NCBI GenBank assembly: GCA_035570235.1
Contig: DATMML010000059.1
Coordinates: 1-58,708, forward strand
DNA length: 58,708 bases
Source of the DNA: Vicinamibacteria bacterium
GTDB lineage: Bacteria > Acidobacteriota > Vicinamibacteria > Fen-336
Direction of reading: 5' to 3'
Shown here: piece after piece, positions 9,304-18,486 of the stretch
How positions within the stretch are numbered: position 1 is the stretch's first letter
Layout: each line of letters starts with the position of its first letter
The notes under the pieces: generated by a model
The model's database searches: none
Seen by the model: the letters and a program-made list of their open reading frames with translations, nothing else
Told to the model about the DNA's origin: nothing
Position numbers and translations under genes: made by a program

Positions 9304-11103
9304 CTAGGGCGATGGTGACGCGCGCGGCCCCGCAAGATCACGCCGAGCCCGTTCGAGGTTTGCCTCCACCGCGGGGTCGGGCCGGAGGGCAAGGGACAAT
9401 GAGAAATGCCGAATGGCCTCTCCGAAGTCACCGGCGAGGGCGAGGGCTACGCCCAGCTCGCTCTGAGCCACCGCGTTTTCCGGGCGGAGGGCAACCGAGA
9501 GCGAGAGCTCCTGGATGGCCTCCCTTAGCTGCTCCTGATCCAAGGCCAGCGATCCCAGTCCGAGGTGGGCGTCCGCCTGGCGCGGATCGAGCGCAAGGGC
9601 TCGGAGGAACGAGCCGCGGGCTTCTTCGCGACTGCCCGCCGCGGCCAGCGCGCGTCCCAGCCCGACGTGGCGCATCGGATCCCGTGGGCGTCCAAGCAGG
9701 GCGCGGCGCGAGGCGGCGACCGCTCCGGCGGCATCACCCGCCCGGGACATCGCATCCGCCATCTCCGCAAACACGCTCCCGTCGCCGGGATCAAGGGACA
9801 CGGCCGCACGATAGAGCATAACCGCGCGGGCGTTCTCACCGTCATCCATCCGCTCGCGGGCCTGCACCAAGGGGCTCAGTTCGAGGCCCGGCAACGGGCG
9901 CCCGCTGAAACGAACGAACCCCAGAGCCAGGGCCACGCCCAGCCCCAAAGTTCCCGCCGCGAGGGGTAGGAGCGGGCCTCTGTCGTCCCGCCGAGGCTCG
10001 GCGGGATCCGCCCCGCGCTTCGGAAAGAACCGCGGATGCGGGCGTCGCAAGGCTCCGAATCGACGGTTGAGGTCAAGAACCGGGCGCTCGAGCAAGTAGT
10101 GGGAGGCCGCGGCCAGACCGAACATGAGGGCGTGTTGGCGCATCGGGCCCTCACGCACGAGGATGCTGATGCTCACGGAGTGCCACAGGTACAGGCTGTA
10201 AGAGAGCTGGCCGACCCAGACGAGAAGCGGCAGCTCGAGCGCTCGCTTCAGGAGGCCAGGGGTGAGGGCGCCCAAGATAACGAGGACGGCGGCGGCAGCG
10301 CTCACCGAGAAGAGAAGGGGGTGCGCCACGAAGTCCGCGATGTCCCGGGTGAAGGCGAGGTAGGCCAGGACCCCGGCGCCGGCCGCCCCGCCCAACACCG
10401 TCGCCGAGGCCAGACGACCGGAGGGCGGATGGCGGAAGAGCAGCGCCAGCATGCAGCCCATCAGCAACCCGTCCCCCCGCGTGTCGGGGCCGAAATAGAC
10501 GCGAAGCCACAGGCCGGGGTCCCCCGGATGACTGGCTAGGAGTAGGTAGCGGAGCCCGAGGGCGCCGGCCACGAATGCCGCAAGGATCAATGCGATGGCA
10601 TTCCGGGAAAGACGCCGACGGAGGAGCGTCCGCAGACTCAGTGGCCAGAGGAGGTAGAACTGTTCCTCGAGGGCCAGGGACCAGCAGATCGAAACTTCCC
10701 CCAGGGGGTACTCGCGCCCGAAGGCGATGGCCACATTCGAGATGTAGAGGAGGGCCAGGACCGCCCACCGCCCGCTGAGTAGCCCAGACAGCCCTGGCTG
10801 GATCCAGTGGGTCACGGCCCAGACCACGAAGACAAAGAGGCACAGGGCCGGGGCCAGCCGGAGGAAGCGACGGAGGTAGAACCTCGGAAGCTGAATCGAT
10901 CCCGAGGTGGCCCATTCCCGAAGCAGGATGGACGTAATGAGGAAGCCGCTCAAGACGAAGAACACGTCGACGCCGAGAAAGCCCCCCCTGAGCGCGTAGT
11001 CGTGATAGGCGATGACCATCAGGATGGCGATCGCGCGCAGACCGTCCAGCGATGGTCGGTAGTCGCCCCCGGTGGCGGGTCTCGGCCCCGCGCTATCCGA
11101 CAT
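9304..11103 (-). CDS. OafA/YrhL-type acyltransferase with C-terminal TPR domain
   Basis: 599 residues. Residues 15 to about 375 are an acyltransferase-3 domain with about ten helices: YRPSLDGLRAIAILMVIAYH holds the conserved Arg and His, followed by GFLGVDVFFVLSGFLIT and RFYLRRFLRLAPAL. Such enzymes O-acylate surface sugars across the inner membrane. After one more helix near 400, residues about 425 to 590 contain four to five TPR units (for example VSLDPGDGSVFAEMADAM, LALDPRQADAHLGLGSLAL). OafA-like proteins often carry a C-terminal SGNH domain; a TPR tail instead is uncommon and suggests a periplasmic protein partner. It lies between the histidine-rich membrane protein and wecE on the same strand. 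Confidence 0.87.
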   Translation of the reverse strand: MSDSAGPRPATGGDYRPSLDGLRAIAILMVIAYHDYALRGGFLGVDVFFVLSGFLITSILLREWATSGSIQLPRFYLRRFLRLAPALCLFVFVVWAVTHWIQPGLSGLLSGRWAVLALLYISNVAIAFGREYPLGEVSICWSLALEEQFYLLWPLSLRTLLRRRLSRNAIALILAAFVAGALGLRYLLLASHPGDPGLWLRVYFGPDTRGDGLLMGCMLALLFRHPPSGRLASATVLGGAAGAGVLAYLAFTRDIADFVAHPLLFSVSAAAAVLVILGALTPGLLKRALELPLLVWVGQLSYSLYLWHSVSISILVREGPMRQHALMFGLAAASHYLLERPVLDLNRRFGALRRPHPRFFPKRGADPAEPRRDDRGPLLPLAAGTLGLGVALALGFVRFSGRPLPGLELSPLVQARERMDDGENARAVMLYRAAVSLDPGDGSVFAEMADAMSRAGDAAGAVAASRRALLGRPRDPMRHVGLGRALAAAGSREEARGSFLRALALDPRQADAHLGLGSLALDQEQLREAIQELSLSVALRPENAVAQSELGVALALAGDFGEAIRHFSLSLALRPDPAVEANLERARRDLAGPRASPSP

Positions 11104-11130
11104 GGGGCGGGATGCAGAGCGGGAGGGCCG

Positions 11131-12198
11131 TCAAGTCGCCGGCGCGGTCTCCGTGACGATCCGATAATTCGGGTCGCGCCGTAGCCGCCAAATGTAGGCG
11201 TCGACGACGAAGTGATGGATGTTGATCACGGCCGTCACGAGGAGAAGGCTCTCGGCCCACCCGAACCCGGCAGCCACGTAGGCGAACGGCCAGACCTGGA
11301 AGAGGAGAAATCCGAGAAGGAGGCAGGCGAAATAAAACAGGGCGGAGTGGTATGCCCAGCCGTGGAGGTTCCCAGGCAGGCGCTCCCGGTCACGGACGTG
11401 GAAGATGATCACGATCGCCAGGTATTGCAGGCCATGGAAGACCGTGGCCCAGAAGAAGGCGTGGACGTAGTTGAGGGCGATCCACCACACTCCATTCGTG
11501 AGGACGACCAGCAAACTGATCGCGGGAACGGCTCTACCCCGGGAGCCCATGACAACGAACCAGACCGCCGGCAAGGCCAGGCTCGCCGTCGCCAATCCGC
11601 GCACGAGCACCTCGCGCGTGGCCGCCACCGCCGGGGCGCCCAGGGCGGAGGCGGGGACGAACCATTCGATGCCGATACTCGGAGACCCTAGAAAAGAATG
11701 AAGGAACGGGGCGAGGCAAGCCAAGCGCAGCAATATCTTGTCTCCCCCCTCCAGCCGGCAGCCGGACCGATAGCAGTACATCGCGGCCAGGCCGTAGGCC
11801 TGGGCGGCGTAGTGGTACGGCGACCAGGTCAAGTAGAGCGCCTGGAGGTGGCGCCCGAGCAGGGGAGCGAAGGCGATGGTCAGGGTCAGTATTGCCACCG
11901 TCACGATGGGCAGACCCAGGGTCAGAAAGGGCAGGTCCCGGAATGCGCCCGGCTTGGTATAGAGCCGCACCGTCGAGGCCGCGAAATGAGCGGAGTTCGA
12001 GACGAGGACCAGCACCGCGAGCAGGGTCACCGTGGACCCTCCCCACGCGAAGCCGGGGACCCCCCAGAACACCGCCGCCGTCACCAGGAGGCTCAAGCCG
12101 CCCGCGATCACAAGATAGTCAAAAAGAGGATGCACGAAGGTGCGCCCCAACTGGAGGGGCCAGCGCTTCCCCTGACCGGGTTCTATGGCAGTGGCCAT
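11131..12198 (-). CDS. Polytopic membrane protein with conserved-looking histidine motifs, unknown function
   Basis: 355 residues with about eight to nine membrane helices. I do not recognise a named family with certainty. Histidines cluster at membrane edges: SNSAHFAAST, TWSPYHYAAQAYG, NYVHAFFWATVFHGLQYL, and near the end NIHHFVVDAYIWRLRR. That arrangement recalls membrane di-iron or haem enzymes but no known signature matches exactly. Two bases separate its ATG at 12198 from the stop of the TPR gene upstream, so the two are probably co-translated. No Shine-Dalgarno is evident before the ATG. It could also be a structural membrane protein of the glycan export apparatus. Confidence 0.75.
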   Translation of the reverse strand: MATAIEPGQGKRWPLQLGRTFVHPLFDYLVIAGGLSLLVTAAVFWGVPGFAWGGSTVTLLAVLVLVSNSAHFAASTVRLYTKPGAFRDLPFLTLGLPIVTVAILTLTIAFAPLLGRHLQALYLTWSPYHYAAQAYGLAAMYCYRSGCRLEGGDKILLRLACLAPFLHSFLGSPSIGIEWFVPASALGAPAVAATREVLVRGLATASLALPAVWFVVMGSRGRAVPAISLLVVLTNGVWWIALNYVHAFFWATVFHGLQYLAIVIIFHVRDRERLPGNLHGWAYHSALFYFACLLLGFLLFQVWPFAYVAAGFGWAESLLLVTAVINIHHFVVDAYIWRLRRDPNYRIVTETAPAT

Positions 12199-12200
12199 CG

Positions 12201-12863
12201 TTAGGGTTGGGGAGTGGAGAGGGGGCTGGCCGTGCCTTGGAGCCGCCTCGCCCTCGCGCGCTCCAGGTTGGCGCGGATGGCAGGATCGCTAGTCGCGGCT
12301 GCGGCGGTCGCGAAGTGATCGATCGCGAGGTCCAACTGGCCCAGAGAGTCCAGGGCGATGCCGAGGCCGTTGTGGGCGGCCACGTTTCGCGGCTCTCGGG
12401 CGACGGCCTTCGAATAGCGCTCTACGGCTTCGTGCGGGCGATCCCGGTCCAGGGCGATATCGCCCCAAGCGATCCAGGCCTCCGCGAGCCCGGGGTCGAT
12501 TGCGAGGGCGCGCTCAAGAGCCTGCTCCGCGTCATCGTAGCGGCCGGTTTTGGTGAGGAACTGGCCCAATGTGTACCAAGTAGTCGGAGACGAGGGGTCG
12601 ATGAGGGTTGCCATGCGGCCCTGGCCCACCGCGCGGTCGAGCAGGCCGCGCTCGGCTAGGCGGCTCGCTTGAGCGAGCGGGTTGGGCAGAAACTCAGGAA
12701 GACCCCCTGCGGCCACCAACTCACGTGTCCCCACCAAGAATGACCAGCCGAGGGCGGCGAGGCCAAGCACGAAGAGGAGATCGTAGACCCCGTGTCGGTT
12801 GGAGGCGCCCGCTCGCCAAGGCTCGGTCGCGCGCGCCCAAAGGGTCGACCAGGCTAGTCTCAA
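12201..12863 (-). CDS. Membrane-anchored TPR protein
   Basis: 220 residues. One N-terminal helix (LLFVLGLAALGWSFLVG, about residues 29 to 45) is followed by three to four TPR repeats (TTWYTLGQFLTKTGRYDDAE, AWIAWGDIALDRDRPHEAVE, AAHNGLGIALDSLGQLDLAI). The topology suggests a periplasmic scaffold anchored to the inner membrane. The start is TTG at 12863, supported by AAGGGG six bases upstream. A TATACT sequence (12904-12899, minus strand) about 36 bases upstream could be the -10 of the promoter for the whole minus-strand cluster, but I see no good -35. Its last TPR resembles the TPR tail of the acyltransferase at 9304 (both end ANLERARR), suggesting shared origin. Confidence 0.82.
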   Translation of the reverse strand: MRLAWSTLWARATEPWRAGASNRHGVYDLLFVLGLAALGWSFLVGTRELVAAGGLPEFLPNPLAQASRLAERGLLDRAVGQGRMATLIDPSSPTTWYTLGQFLTKTGRYDDAEQALERALAIDPGLAEAWIAWGDIALDRDRPHEAVERYSKAVAREPRNVAAHNGLGIALDSLGQLDLAIDHFATAAAATSDPAIRANLERARARRLQGTASPLSTPQP

Positions 12864-13123
12864 CGAGATCCCCTTAAGTCTACCCGTCTTGCTTTTCGAG
12901 TATATCGTGCTTGAGGGGAAGGCGGGCGCTTGGCCGGCGGTGGTCGGCGGCGCGCACGCGTCCCCGCCGCCTGTGGACCGTCGGACGATGCTAGCGAACT
13001 AAGCGGAGGTTCAGAGAGGCGGGCTCCGGAGAAGATCTGGCGCGCCGCGGTCGCGGATGGGCGCGCGGATCGGGGTCGAGAGCCTCGGCCCGACCATCCG
13101 CAACTGTCCGCTGAAGGACGCGC

Positions 13124-16100
13124 TCAGCGACGGGCGTCCGCCGGACTCCCGCCGCTGTCGGCCGGCAACTCGCGCCGCTCGGTGGGGAGGGGACTCGCTC
13201 CCGGCCCGCTTGCTCCTTGAACGCGGTCGATGGCGAACTTCACAGGCTCATAACGCAGGTACTCCGCGAGGTCGATGCCCGCCTCTCGAGCCAGAGGATC
13301 CCGGGTGGCGGCATAGCAGTCGCGGCGCAGCAGGAGCCAATTCAGGTTCCAGAGGACATGAGGTTCGAGAGGCCGGAGTGCTTCCGCACAGCTGGAGGTC
13401 AGGCTCAGGCGAGAAAGGAGCGCAGCCATGGTCGGCAGGCGGTCGTCTTCGTCGGCATAGAGCGCGAAGGGCTCCCGGACCCTCTGGAACAAACGCGAGG
13501 CAAGAGCGGGATCCTGGCTCCCTACCTCGGTGGCCAACCGCAGGGAGGCGACGGTGAGCACGGGCGACGCCCAGGGGTCTTCATGGAATCGCCCTAGGGC
13601 CGCTTCTAGGGCCCGCGTCGCCTCCTCCCCGCGGCCCTGTCGCGCCAGAAGACGGGCCAGGATGCCATCGGCCTCCACGGGCTGAAAGGCCCGAAGGCCC
13701 GCAATGTAGGGGAGAGCTCCATCGTCTGCCGCCTCCGCCAGGCCGCTCGCCACCAGGGCCAGCTCGTCGGGGGACCGCGGGTCGCGTCCCGTGGCCCGCC
13801 AGGATGCCAGGGCGGAGGTCATGTCACCCCCCTGATAGTGAGCAAGAGCCGTCGCCAAGCGCCGCTGCTCCGCGCTGAGCCGGCCCTGGATGAAGGGAGC
13901 CTGGCCCGGCCGCGGATAGAAGGCGAGCCGAGCGTCTTCCACCCTCTGCCAGTCCACTCCGCCTCCGACCTCGGGCCGATCCTCGTCCCGGGCGCGCGCG
14001 AGGTCTCTGAGCTCGTTGATGCTGAAGAGGCCCGCTCGCCCCACGGTGCGCGCAAAGCCGAACTCGACGTGGTTCAGGTCGTCGGTGTTGATCAGATCGT
14101 GCGCGCCGGCCGCGGCGGAGCGGGCAAAGGAGGAGGTGGCCACGAAGAAGGAAAGCCAGCCCTCCAGGTCGGTGACGCGCCAGGTAGACCGCACGGCCGA
14201 CCGGTAGGGCTCTTGCGCGAGGCGTTGCCGGAGGGAGGCGGCGTCATAGACCAAGGGCTTCTTGGAAGCCACGAGCAGCAAGTCAGCTCCGCCGACCTGC
14301 CAAGTCTCCACCTGGGGGAAGACAGAGGTGAGGGTGGCGTAGATCGTTCGTACGGTTCTGGCGTCCACGTCGTAGGCTTGGACCCACTGGAGAAAGATGC
14401 TCTCCTCGTCCATGCGGCGCGAGATGGCGTCGTAGTACTCCCTCGTGAATAGGCTCGCGATGCCCGCTCGGTACGGGTTCGACGGCTCGGAGAACACGAG
14501 GTCATACTTTTCCCGAGACACGAGGAGGGTCTCGCGAGCGTCGCCAACGGTTATGTGGACCCTGGGATTTGCCATCAGGTCTTGGTTCGCCACGCGGCAG
14601 GCACGGGCCACGTCCAGGAGGCGGGGCTCGAGCTCCACCACGTCGGTTCGCTCCATGCTCGGCACGACAGCCAGCCAGCCGGCGGTCTCGCCCGTTCCGA
14701 GCCCGATGACCATCGATCGCCGGGGGCGGGGATGCAGCAGAGCCCCCACCATGGCGCTCATCACGGTGGTCGGGGCATCGCCCCGCGCGTTGCCGTCGAC
14801 TTTCCCGTTGATCACGAAGGCGAGGCCGGGATTCCCGGCCTCGAGGGCCACGCTGCTCTCGACCCCGTCTGCCTCCCACAGCACCATGCGGCGCTGGTAA
14901 TTGAGCCACCGGTGGAGCTCGTTGGGGGAGTCAAATGTCTGGAGGCTCCGTCCGACGCCGATGCCGCTATGGCGCCACGCCGCCGTGGGGCCCCTTCCCT
15001 GGAGCATCACGCCCACGAGGATGGCGAGGGTCACCGGGATCAGGAGGCGCCGTCGATCGCCTTCCTTTCGCGCCGCGACGCCGACGGCCACGAGGCCGAA
15101 GGCTCCCAAGCCTGCGGCCGTGGCGCGCCAGGCTCCGGGTGCCGAAAGGAGGGGGACCAGCCCGAAGCCGCCGGCTAGAGAGCCGGCAATGGCGCCCATC
15201 GTGTTCCACGCATACGCCAAACCGATCTGCCGGGCGACGTCCTTCTTCCCCTTGCCCAAGAGGGCCACCAGCATCGGAAACTGGATCCCGGCCACGAAGG
15301 CTGCGGGCATCACCACGAGCAGGCAGATCACGCTCCAGGCGAGGACCTGGCCCCAGAACAGGGCCACTGCGCCCAGAGGGCGGAGGAGAAGGGCCAGAAT
15401 AGCCACTCGGTCGCCCAAGGCGTAGGGCAGGGCCAGACAGAGGGCTTCCAGGACGCAGGTGTAGGCAAACCCGACCAGCGTGGCGGGCCCCGCGCGGCCC
15501 AGGAGGGAGTAGGCCGTTCCTCCCAGACCGATGCCGAGGAGAGCCACGGCCAGGATGAGCCCGAAGGTGTAGACGCTACCCCCGAGGATGGGACCGAGCA
15601 TCCGGTACCAGACGAGTTCCATCAGGAAGAACGCGAAGCCGACCACCGCCGCCGCGGTCAGGACGAACCCGACCGGGGCGGGGGGGAGCAGAGGGACCTC
15701 CTCACGCTCGGAAAAGGCGCCCTCGGGCGGTTGCGTCCTGGCCACTTGCCGGGCGAGCACCGCTACCGCCAGGTTGACGAGGCAGGCCAGCCAGAGTGTC
15801 GAGCGGGTGCCGAAGACTTCAAGCATGAGGAAGGTCGCGATGAAGCATCCGGCGACCGCGCCCAGGGTATTCACACCATAGAGCAGGGCCAGGCTCAGGC
15901 GCCCCTCATCCTTGGCAGTGGCAACGCTGCGGGCGGCGGCGGGGAGGGTTCCTCCCATGAGGAGGGTGGGTATGGCGAGCACGAGGCCGGCGAGGGCCAA
16001 TCGGACCGCCGTCCCCCCCCAAACGCTCAGGGCCAAGGTGCCCCCCAGGCGGACGTAGGCCTGGCGGACCAGCCAAAAGAGACCCGGGGTGACGGCGCTG

Positions 16101-16348
16101 GACAGGGCCACGAGGGTCTCTAGGCGGGCATAAAGCCAGAGCGGTCGGGGGTGGCGATCCGCGAGGCGACCCAGAAGCAGGCCCCCCAGCCCCAGGCCCC
16201 CGATGAAGATCGCGAGCACGGCGGCCGAGGCCGCCGTCGACGCCCCAAAGATAAGCCGGAACTCCCGGAGCCAGGCAATCTGATAGACGAGGGCGCACAG
16301 GCCGGACAGGAACAGGAGGGGAGCGACCCGCCAGGCCGCCGAGGTCAT
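13124..16348 (-). CDS. Fused membrane transporter-like / spermidine-synthase-like / TPR protein
   Basis: 1074 residues, the same architecture as the gene at 3642. It opens with LFLSGLCALVYQIAWLREFRL, then about twelve to fourteen helices to about residue 455, then a Rossmann domain with SMVIGLGTGET near residue 546 and SEPSNPYRAGIASLFTREYY near residue 619, where true spermidine synthases have a catalytic aspartate. The C-terminal 300 residues are helical-repeat-like. ATG at 16348; no strong ribosome site. It is divergent from pilB, with 223 bases between them. Function unknown: a membrane-associated SAM-binding protein is as far as the sequence goes. Confidence 0.85.
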   Translation of the reverse strand: MTSAAWRVAPLLFLSGLCALVYQIAWLREFRLIFGASTAASAAVLAIFIGGLGLGGLLLGRLADRHPRPLWLYARLETLVALSSAVTPGLFWLVRQAYVRLGGTLALSVWGGTAVRLALAGLVLAIPTLLMGGTLPAAARSVATAKDEGRLSLALLYGVNTLGAVAGCFIATFLMLEVFGTRSTLWLACLVNLAVAVLARQVARTQPPEGAFSEREEVPLLPPAPVGFVLTAAAVVGFAFFLMELVWYRMLGPILGGSVYTFGLILAVALLGIGLGGTAYSLLGRAGPATLVGFAYTCVLEALCLALPYALGDRVAILALLLRPLGAVALFWGQVLAWSVICLLVVMPAAFVAGIQFPMLVALLGKGKKDVARQIGLAYAWNTMGAIAGSLAGGFGLVPLLSAPGAWRATAAGLGAFGLVAVGVAARKEGDRRRLLIPVTLAILVGVMLQGRGPTAAWRHSGIGVGRSLQTFDSPNELHRWLNYQRRMVLWEADGVESSVALEAGNPGLAFVINGKVDGNARGDAPTTVMSAMVGALLHPRPRRSMVIGLGTGETAGWLAVVPSMERTDVVELEPRLLDVARACRVANQDLMANPRVHITVGDARETLLVSREKYDLVFSEPSNPYRAGIASLFTREYYDAISRRMDEESIFLQWVQAYDVDARTVRTIYATLTSVFPQVETWQVGGADLLLVASKKPLVYDAASLRQRLAQEPYRSAVRSTWRVTDLEGWLSFFVATSSFARSAAAGAHDLINTDDLNHVEFGFARTVGRAGLFSINELRDLARARDEDRPEVGGGVDWQRVEDARLAFYPRPGQAPFIQGRLSAEQRRLATALAHYQGGDMTSALASWRATGRDPRSPDELALVASGLAEAADDGALPYIAGLRAFQPVEADGILARLLARQGRGEEATRALEAALGRFHEDPWASPVLTVASLRLATEVGSQDPALASRLFQRVREPFALYADEDDRLPTMAALLSRLSLTSSCAEALRPLEPHVLWNLNWLLLRRDCYAATRDPLAREAGIDLAEYLRYEPVKFAIDRVQGASGPGASPLPTERRELPADSGGSPADARR

Positions 16349-16495
16349 GCCGGTTGGTCGACGAACATCCTGGCTACCTCACCCACGCTCGGGAAGGGGA
16401 CGGGCGCGAGTAGACTACCACAGAAGCACCCCCGGCCCCGGAAGCCCTAGGGCGCCTCCCGGGCCCTCGAGGCCCGGCGAGGGGCCCGGCAAGAC

Positions 16496-16525
16496 TTGAC
16501 AGGGCGGCAGGCGCGCTGTTAGCAT
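16496..16525 (+). promoter_or_regulatory. Candidate sigma-70-type promoter of the pil operon
   Basis: TTGACA (16496-16501) is a perfect -35, then 18 bases, then TAGCAT (16520-16525) as a four-of-six -10. Transcription would begin near 16532, about 40 bases before the pilB ATG, leaving room for the ribosome site GGAAAGG. This is not a -24/-12 promoter, so the motor genes appear not to depend on sigma-54, unlike the pilins. Confidence 0.55.
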
Positions 16526-16571
16526 CACCCGACTAAGTGCTAGAGACGCTTAGGTTTTCCGGAAAGGTCTG

Positions 16572-18434
16572 ATGCCCGTTAAGCTCGGCGAATTGCTGCT
16601 GAAGGAGAACATGGTCACACCGCAGCAGCTCCAGGAAGCGCTCGGTCACCAGAAAATGAACGGGGGCAAGCTCGGCAAAGCCTTCGTGTCCCTCGGCTAC
16701 GTCAAGGACGAGGAGATCACGAGCCTGCTCTCGCGCCAGTACGGAGTCCCCTCCATCAATCTGGATCATTTCGAGGTGGACCCCGCCATCATAAAGATCA
16801 TTCCTGCGGAGACTTCCCGGAAATACCAGATCCTTCCCCTTTCTCGCTCCGGGGCCACCCTCACCATTGCCATGGCCGACCCCACCAACGTCTTCGCCAT
16901 GGACGACATCAAGTTCATGACGGGGTACAACGTGGAGCCGGTGGTGGCCTCCGAGACCTCCCTCGACGAGGCGATCGAGAAGTATTACGGCTCGACCCGC
17001 TCGCTGGAGCTGCGGCGGGAGGCAGGTGGGGGCGGGGGCGGGGGTGGGGGCGGGGGCGGCGGCTACCCCATGCTGGGCGGGAACACGCCCAGTCTGAAGG
17101 ACGTGATGGACAGCCCCGGCCTCACCATGGACGACATGGCCTCGGTCGGTCTGTCCGAAGTGGACCTCGACTCCATGGCGGATGCGGAGGCGGACGTGGA
17201 GACGGTGAAGACCGAGGACGACGAGATCGACCTCGGGAACCTCGCCAAGTCCTCGGAGGCGGCCCCTGTCATCAAGCTCAGCAACGTTCTCCTCATAGAC
17301 TCCCTGAAGCGGGGGGCTTCGGACATCCACATCGAGCCCTACGAGAAGGAGTTCCGGGTACGGTTCCGGATCGATGGCGTCCTCTACAACGTCATGGCCT
17401 TGCCCATGAAGCTGAAGGATCCCCTGATCTCGCGCATCAAGATCATGGCCAAGCTCGACATCTCGGAGAAGCGCCTGCCCCAGGACGGCCGCATCAAGAT
17501 CAAGATGAAGGTCGAGGACCGGAGCCGGGACTTGGACTTCCGGGTTTCCAGCCTACCCACCCTCTGGGGCGAGAAGATCGTCCTGCGCCTTCTCGACCGC
17601 ACCAAGCTCATGCTGGACATGACCAAGCTGGGCTTCGAAACGGATTCCCTGGACAGGTTCAAGAAGGCCATCGCGAAGCCCTACGGGATCGTGCTCGTCA
17701 CCGGCCCCACCGGATCCGGCAAGACCAACACGCTCTACTCCGCCATCGCCGCCCTGAACAAGCCCGACACCAACATCATGACCGCCGAGGATCCGGTAGA
17801 GTTCAACCTGCCCGGCATCAACCAAGTCCAGATCCGCGACAACATAGGCCTCAACTTCGCCGCCGCCCTGAGGTCCTTCCTCCGCCAGGATCCCAACATC
17901 ATCCTGGTAGGGGAGATCCGGGACTACGAGACGGCGGAGATTGCGGTCAAGGCCGCCCTCACCGGCCACTTGGTGCTCTCCACCCTGCACACCAACGACG
18001 CGCCCTCCACCGTCTCCCGTCTCGTGAACATGGGCATCGAGCCCTTCCTGGTGGGAACGGCGGTGAACCTCATCCAGGCCCAGCGCCTCATCCGCCGGGT
18101 CTGCAACAACTGCAAGGGCGAGGTCACGGACATCCCCTCCAAGACGCTGATCGAAGTGGGCTTCAGCCCCGAGCAGGTGGGTGCCTTCAAGCTGTACAAG
18201 GGCCGGGGATGCGGGGTCTGCAACGGGACGGGCTACAAGGGCCGGGTCGGTCTCTACGAGGTCATGGAGATCTCGGAAGGAATCCGCGACCTCATCATGG
18301 TGGGCGCGACGGCGGTGGAGATCAAGCGCAAGGCCCTCGAGGAGGGGATGCTCACCCTGCGCCAGAGCGGCCTCGAGAAGATCAGAGCCGGGATCACGAC
18401 CATAGAGGAAGTGCTCCGGGAGACCGTGCTCTAA
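16572..18434 (+). CDS. pilB: Type IV pilus extension ATPase PilB
   Basis: 620 residues. The N-terminal MshEN/GspE-N domain (about 1 to 150) opens MPVKLGELLLKENMVTPQQL, usual for this family. A linker follows with thirteen consecutive glycines (152 to 164) and an acidic stretch rich in D and E. The ATPase core has Walker A GPTGSGKTNTLYS, the Asp box around DPNIILVGEIRD, and a His box at ALTGHLVLSTLHTND. A zinc-binding tetracysteine follows: CNNC and CGVCNGTGYKGR. PilB powers pilin polymerisation from the cytoplasmic face with PilC. ATG at 16572 is preceded by GGAAAGG. It is first in pilB-pilT-pilC-pilS. Only the glycine run is unusual. Confidence 0.96.
   Translation: MPVKLGELLLKENMVTPQQLQEALGHQKMNGGKLGKAFVSLGYVKDEEITSLLSRQYGVPSINLDHFEVDPAIIKIIPAETSRKYQILPLSRSGATLTIAMADPTNVFAMDDIKFMTGYNVEPVVASETSLDEAIEKYYGSTRSLELRREAGGGGGGGGGGGGGYPMLGGNTPSLKDVMDSPGLTMDDMASVGLSEVDLDSMADAEADVETVKTEDDEIDLGNLAKSSEAAPVIKLSNVLLIDSLKRGASDIHIEPYEKEFRVRFRIDGVLYNVMALPMKLKDPLISRIKIMAKLDISEKRLPQDGRIKIKMKVEDRSRDLDFRVSSLPTLWGEKIVLRLLDRTKLMLDMTKLGFETDSLDRFKKAIAKPYGIVLVTGPTGSGKTNTLYSAIAALNKPDTNIMTAEDPVEFNLPGINQVQIRDNIGLNFAAALRSFLRQDPNIILVGEIRDYETAEIAVKAALTGHLVLSTLHTNDAPSTVSRLVNMGIEPFLVGTAVNLIQAQRLIRRVCNNCKGEVTDIPSKTLIEVGFSPEQVGAFKLYKGRGCGVCNGTGYKGRVGLYEVMEISEGIRDLIMVGATAVEIKRKALEEGMLTLRQSGLEKIRAGITTIEEVLRETVL
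17025..17063 (+). repeat. G-rich repeat coding a 13-glycine linker in PilB
   Basis: Thirteen glycine codons in a row, with runs of five or six guanines separated by single C or T. On the plus strand this could fold as a G-quadruplex and may slip during replication. A gain or loss of three bases would change linker length without breaking the frame. Confidence 0.85.
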
Positions 18435-18486
18435 CGGGTGTCTCGAAAGGCGCGGTGCCGGCGGCCGCGCACGAGGGGGGTTCATA

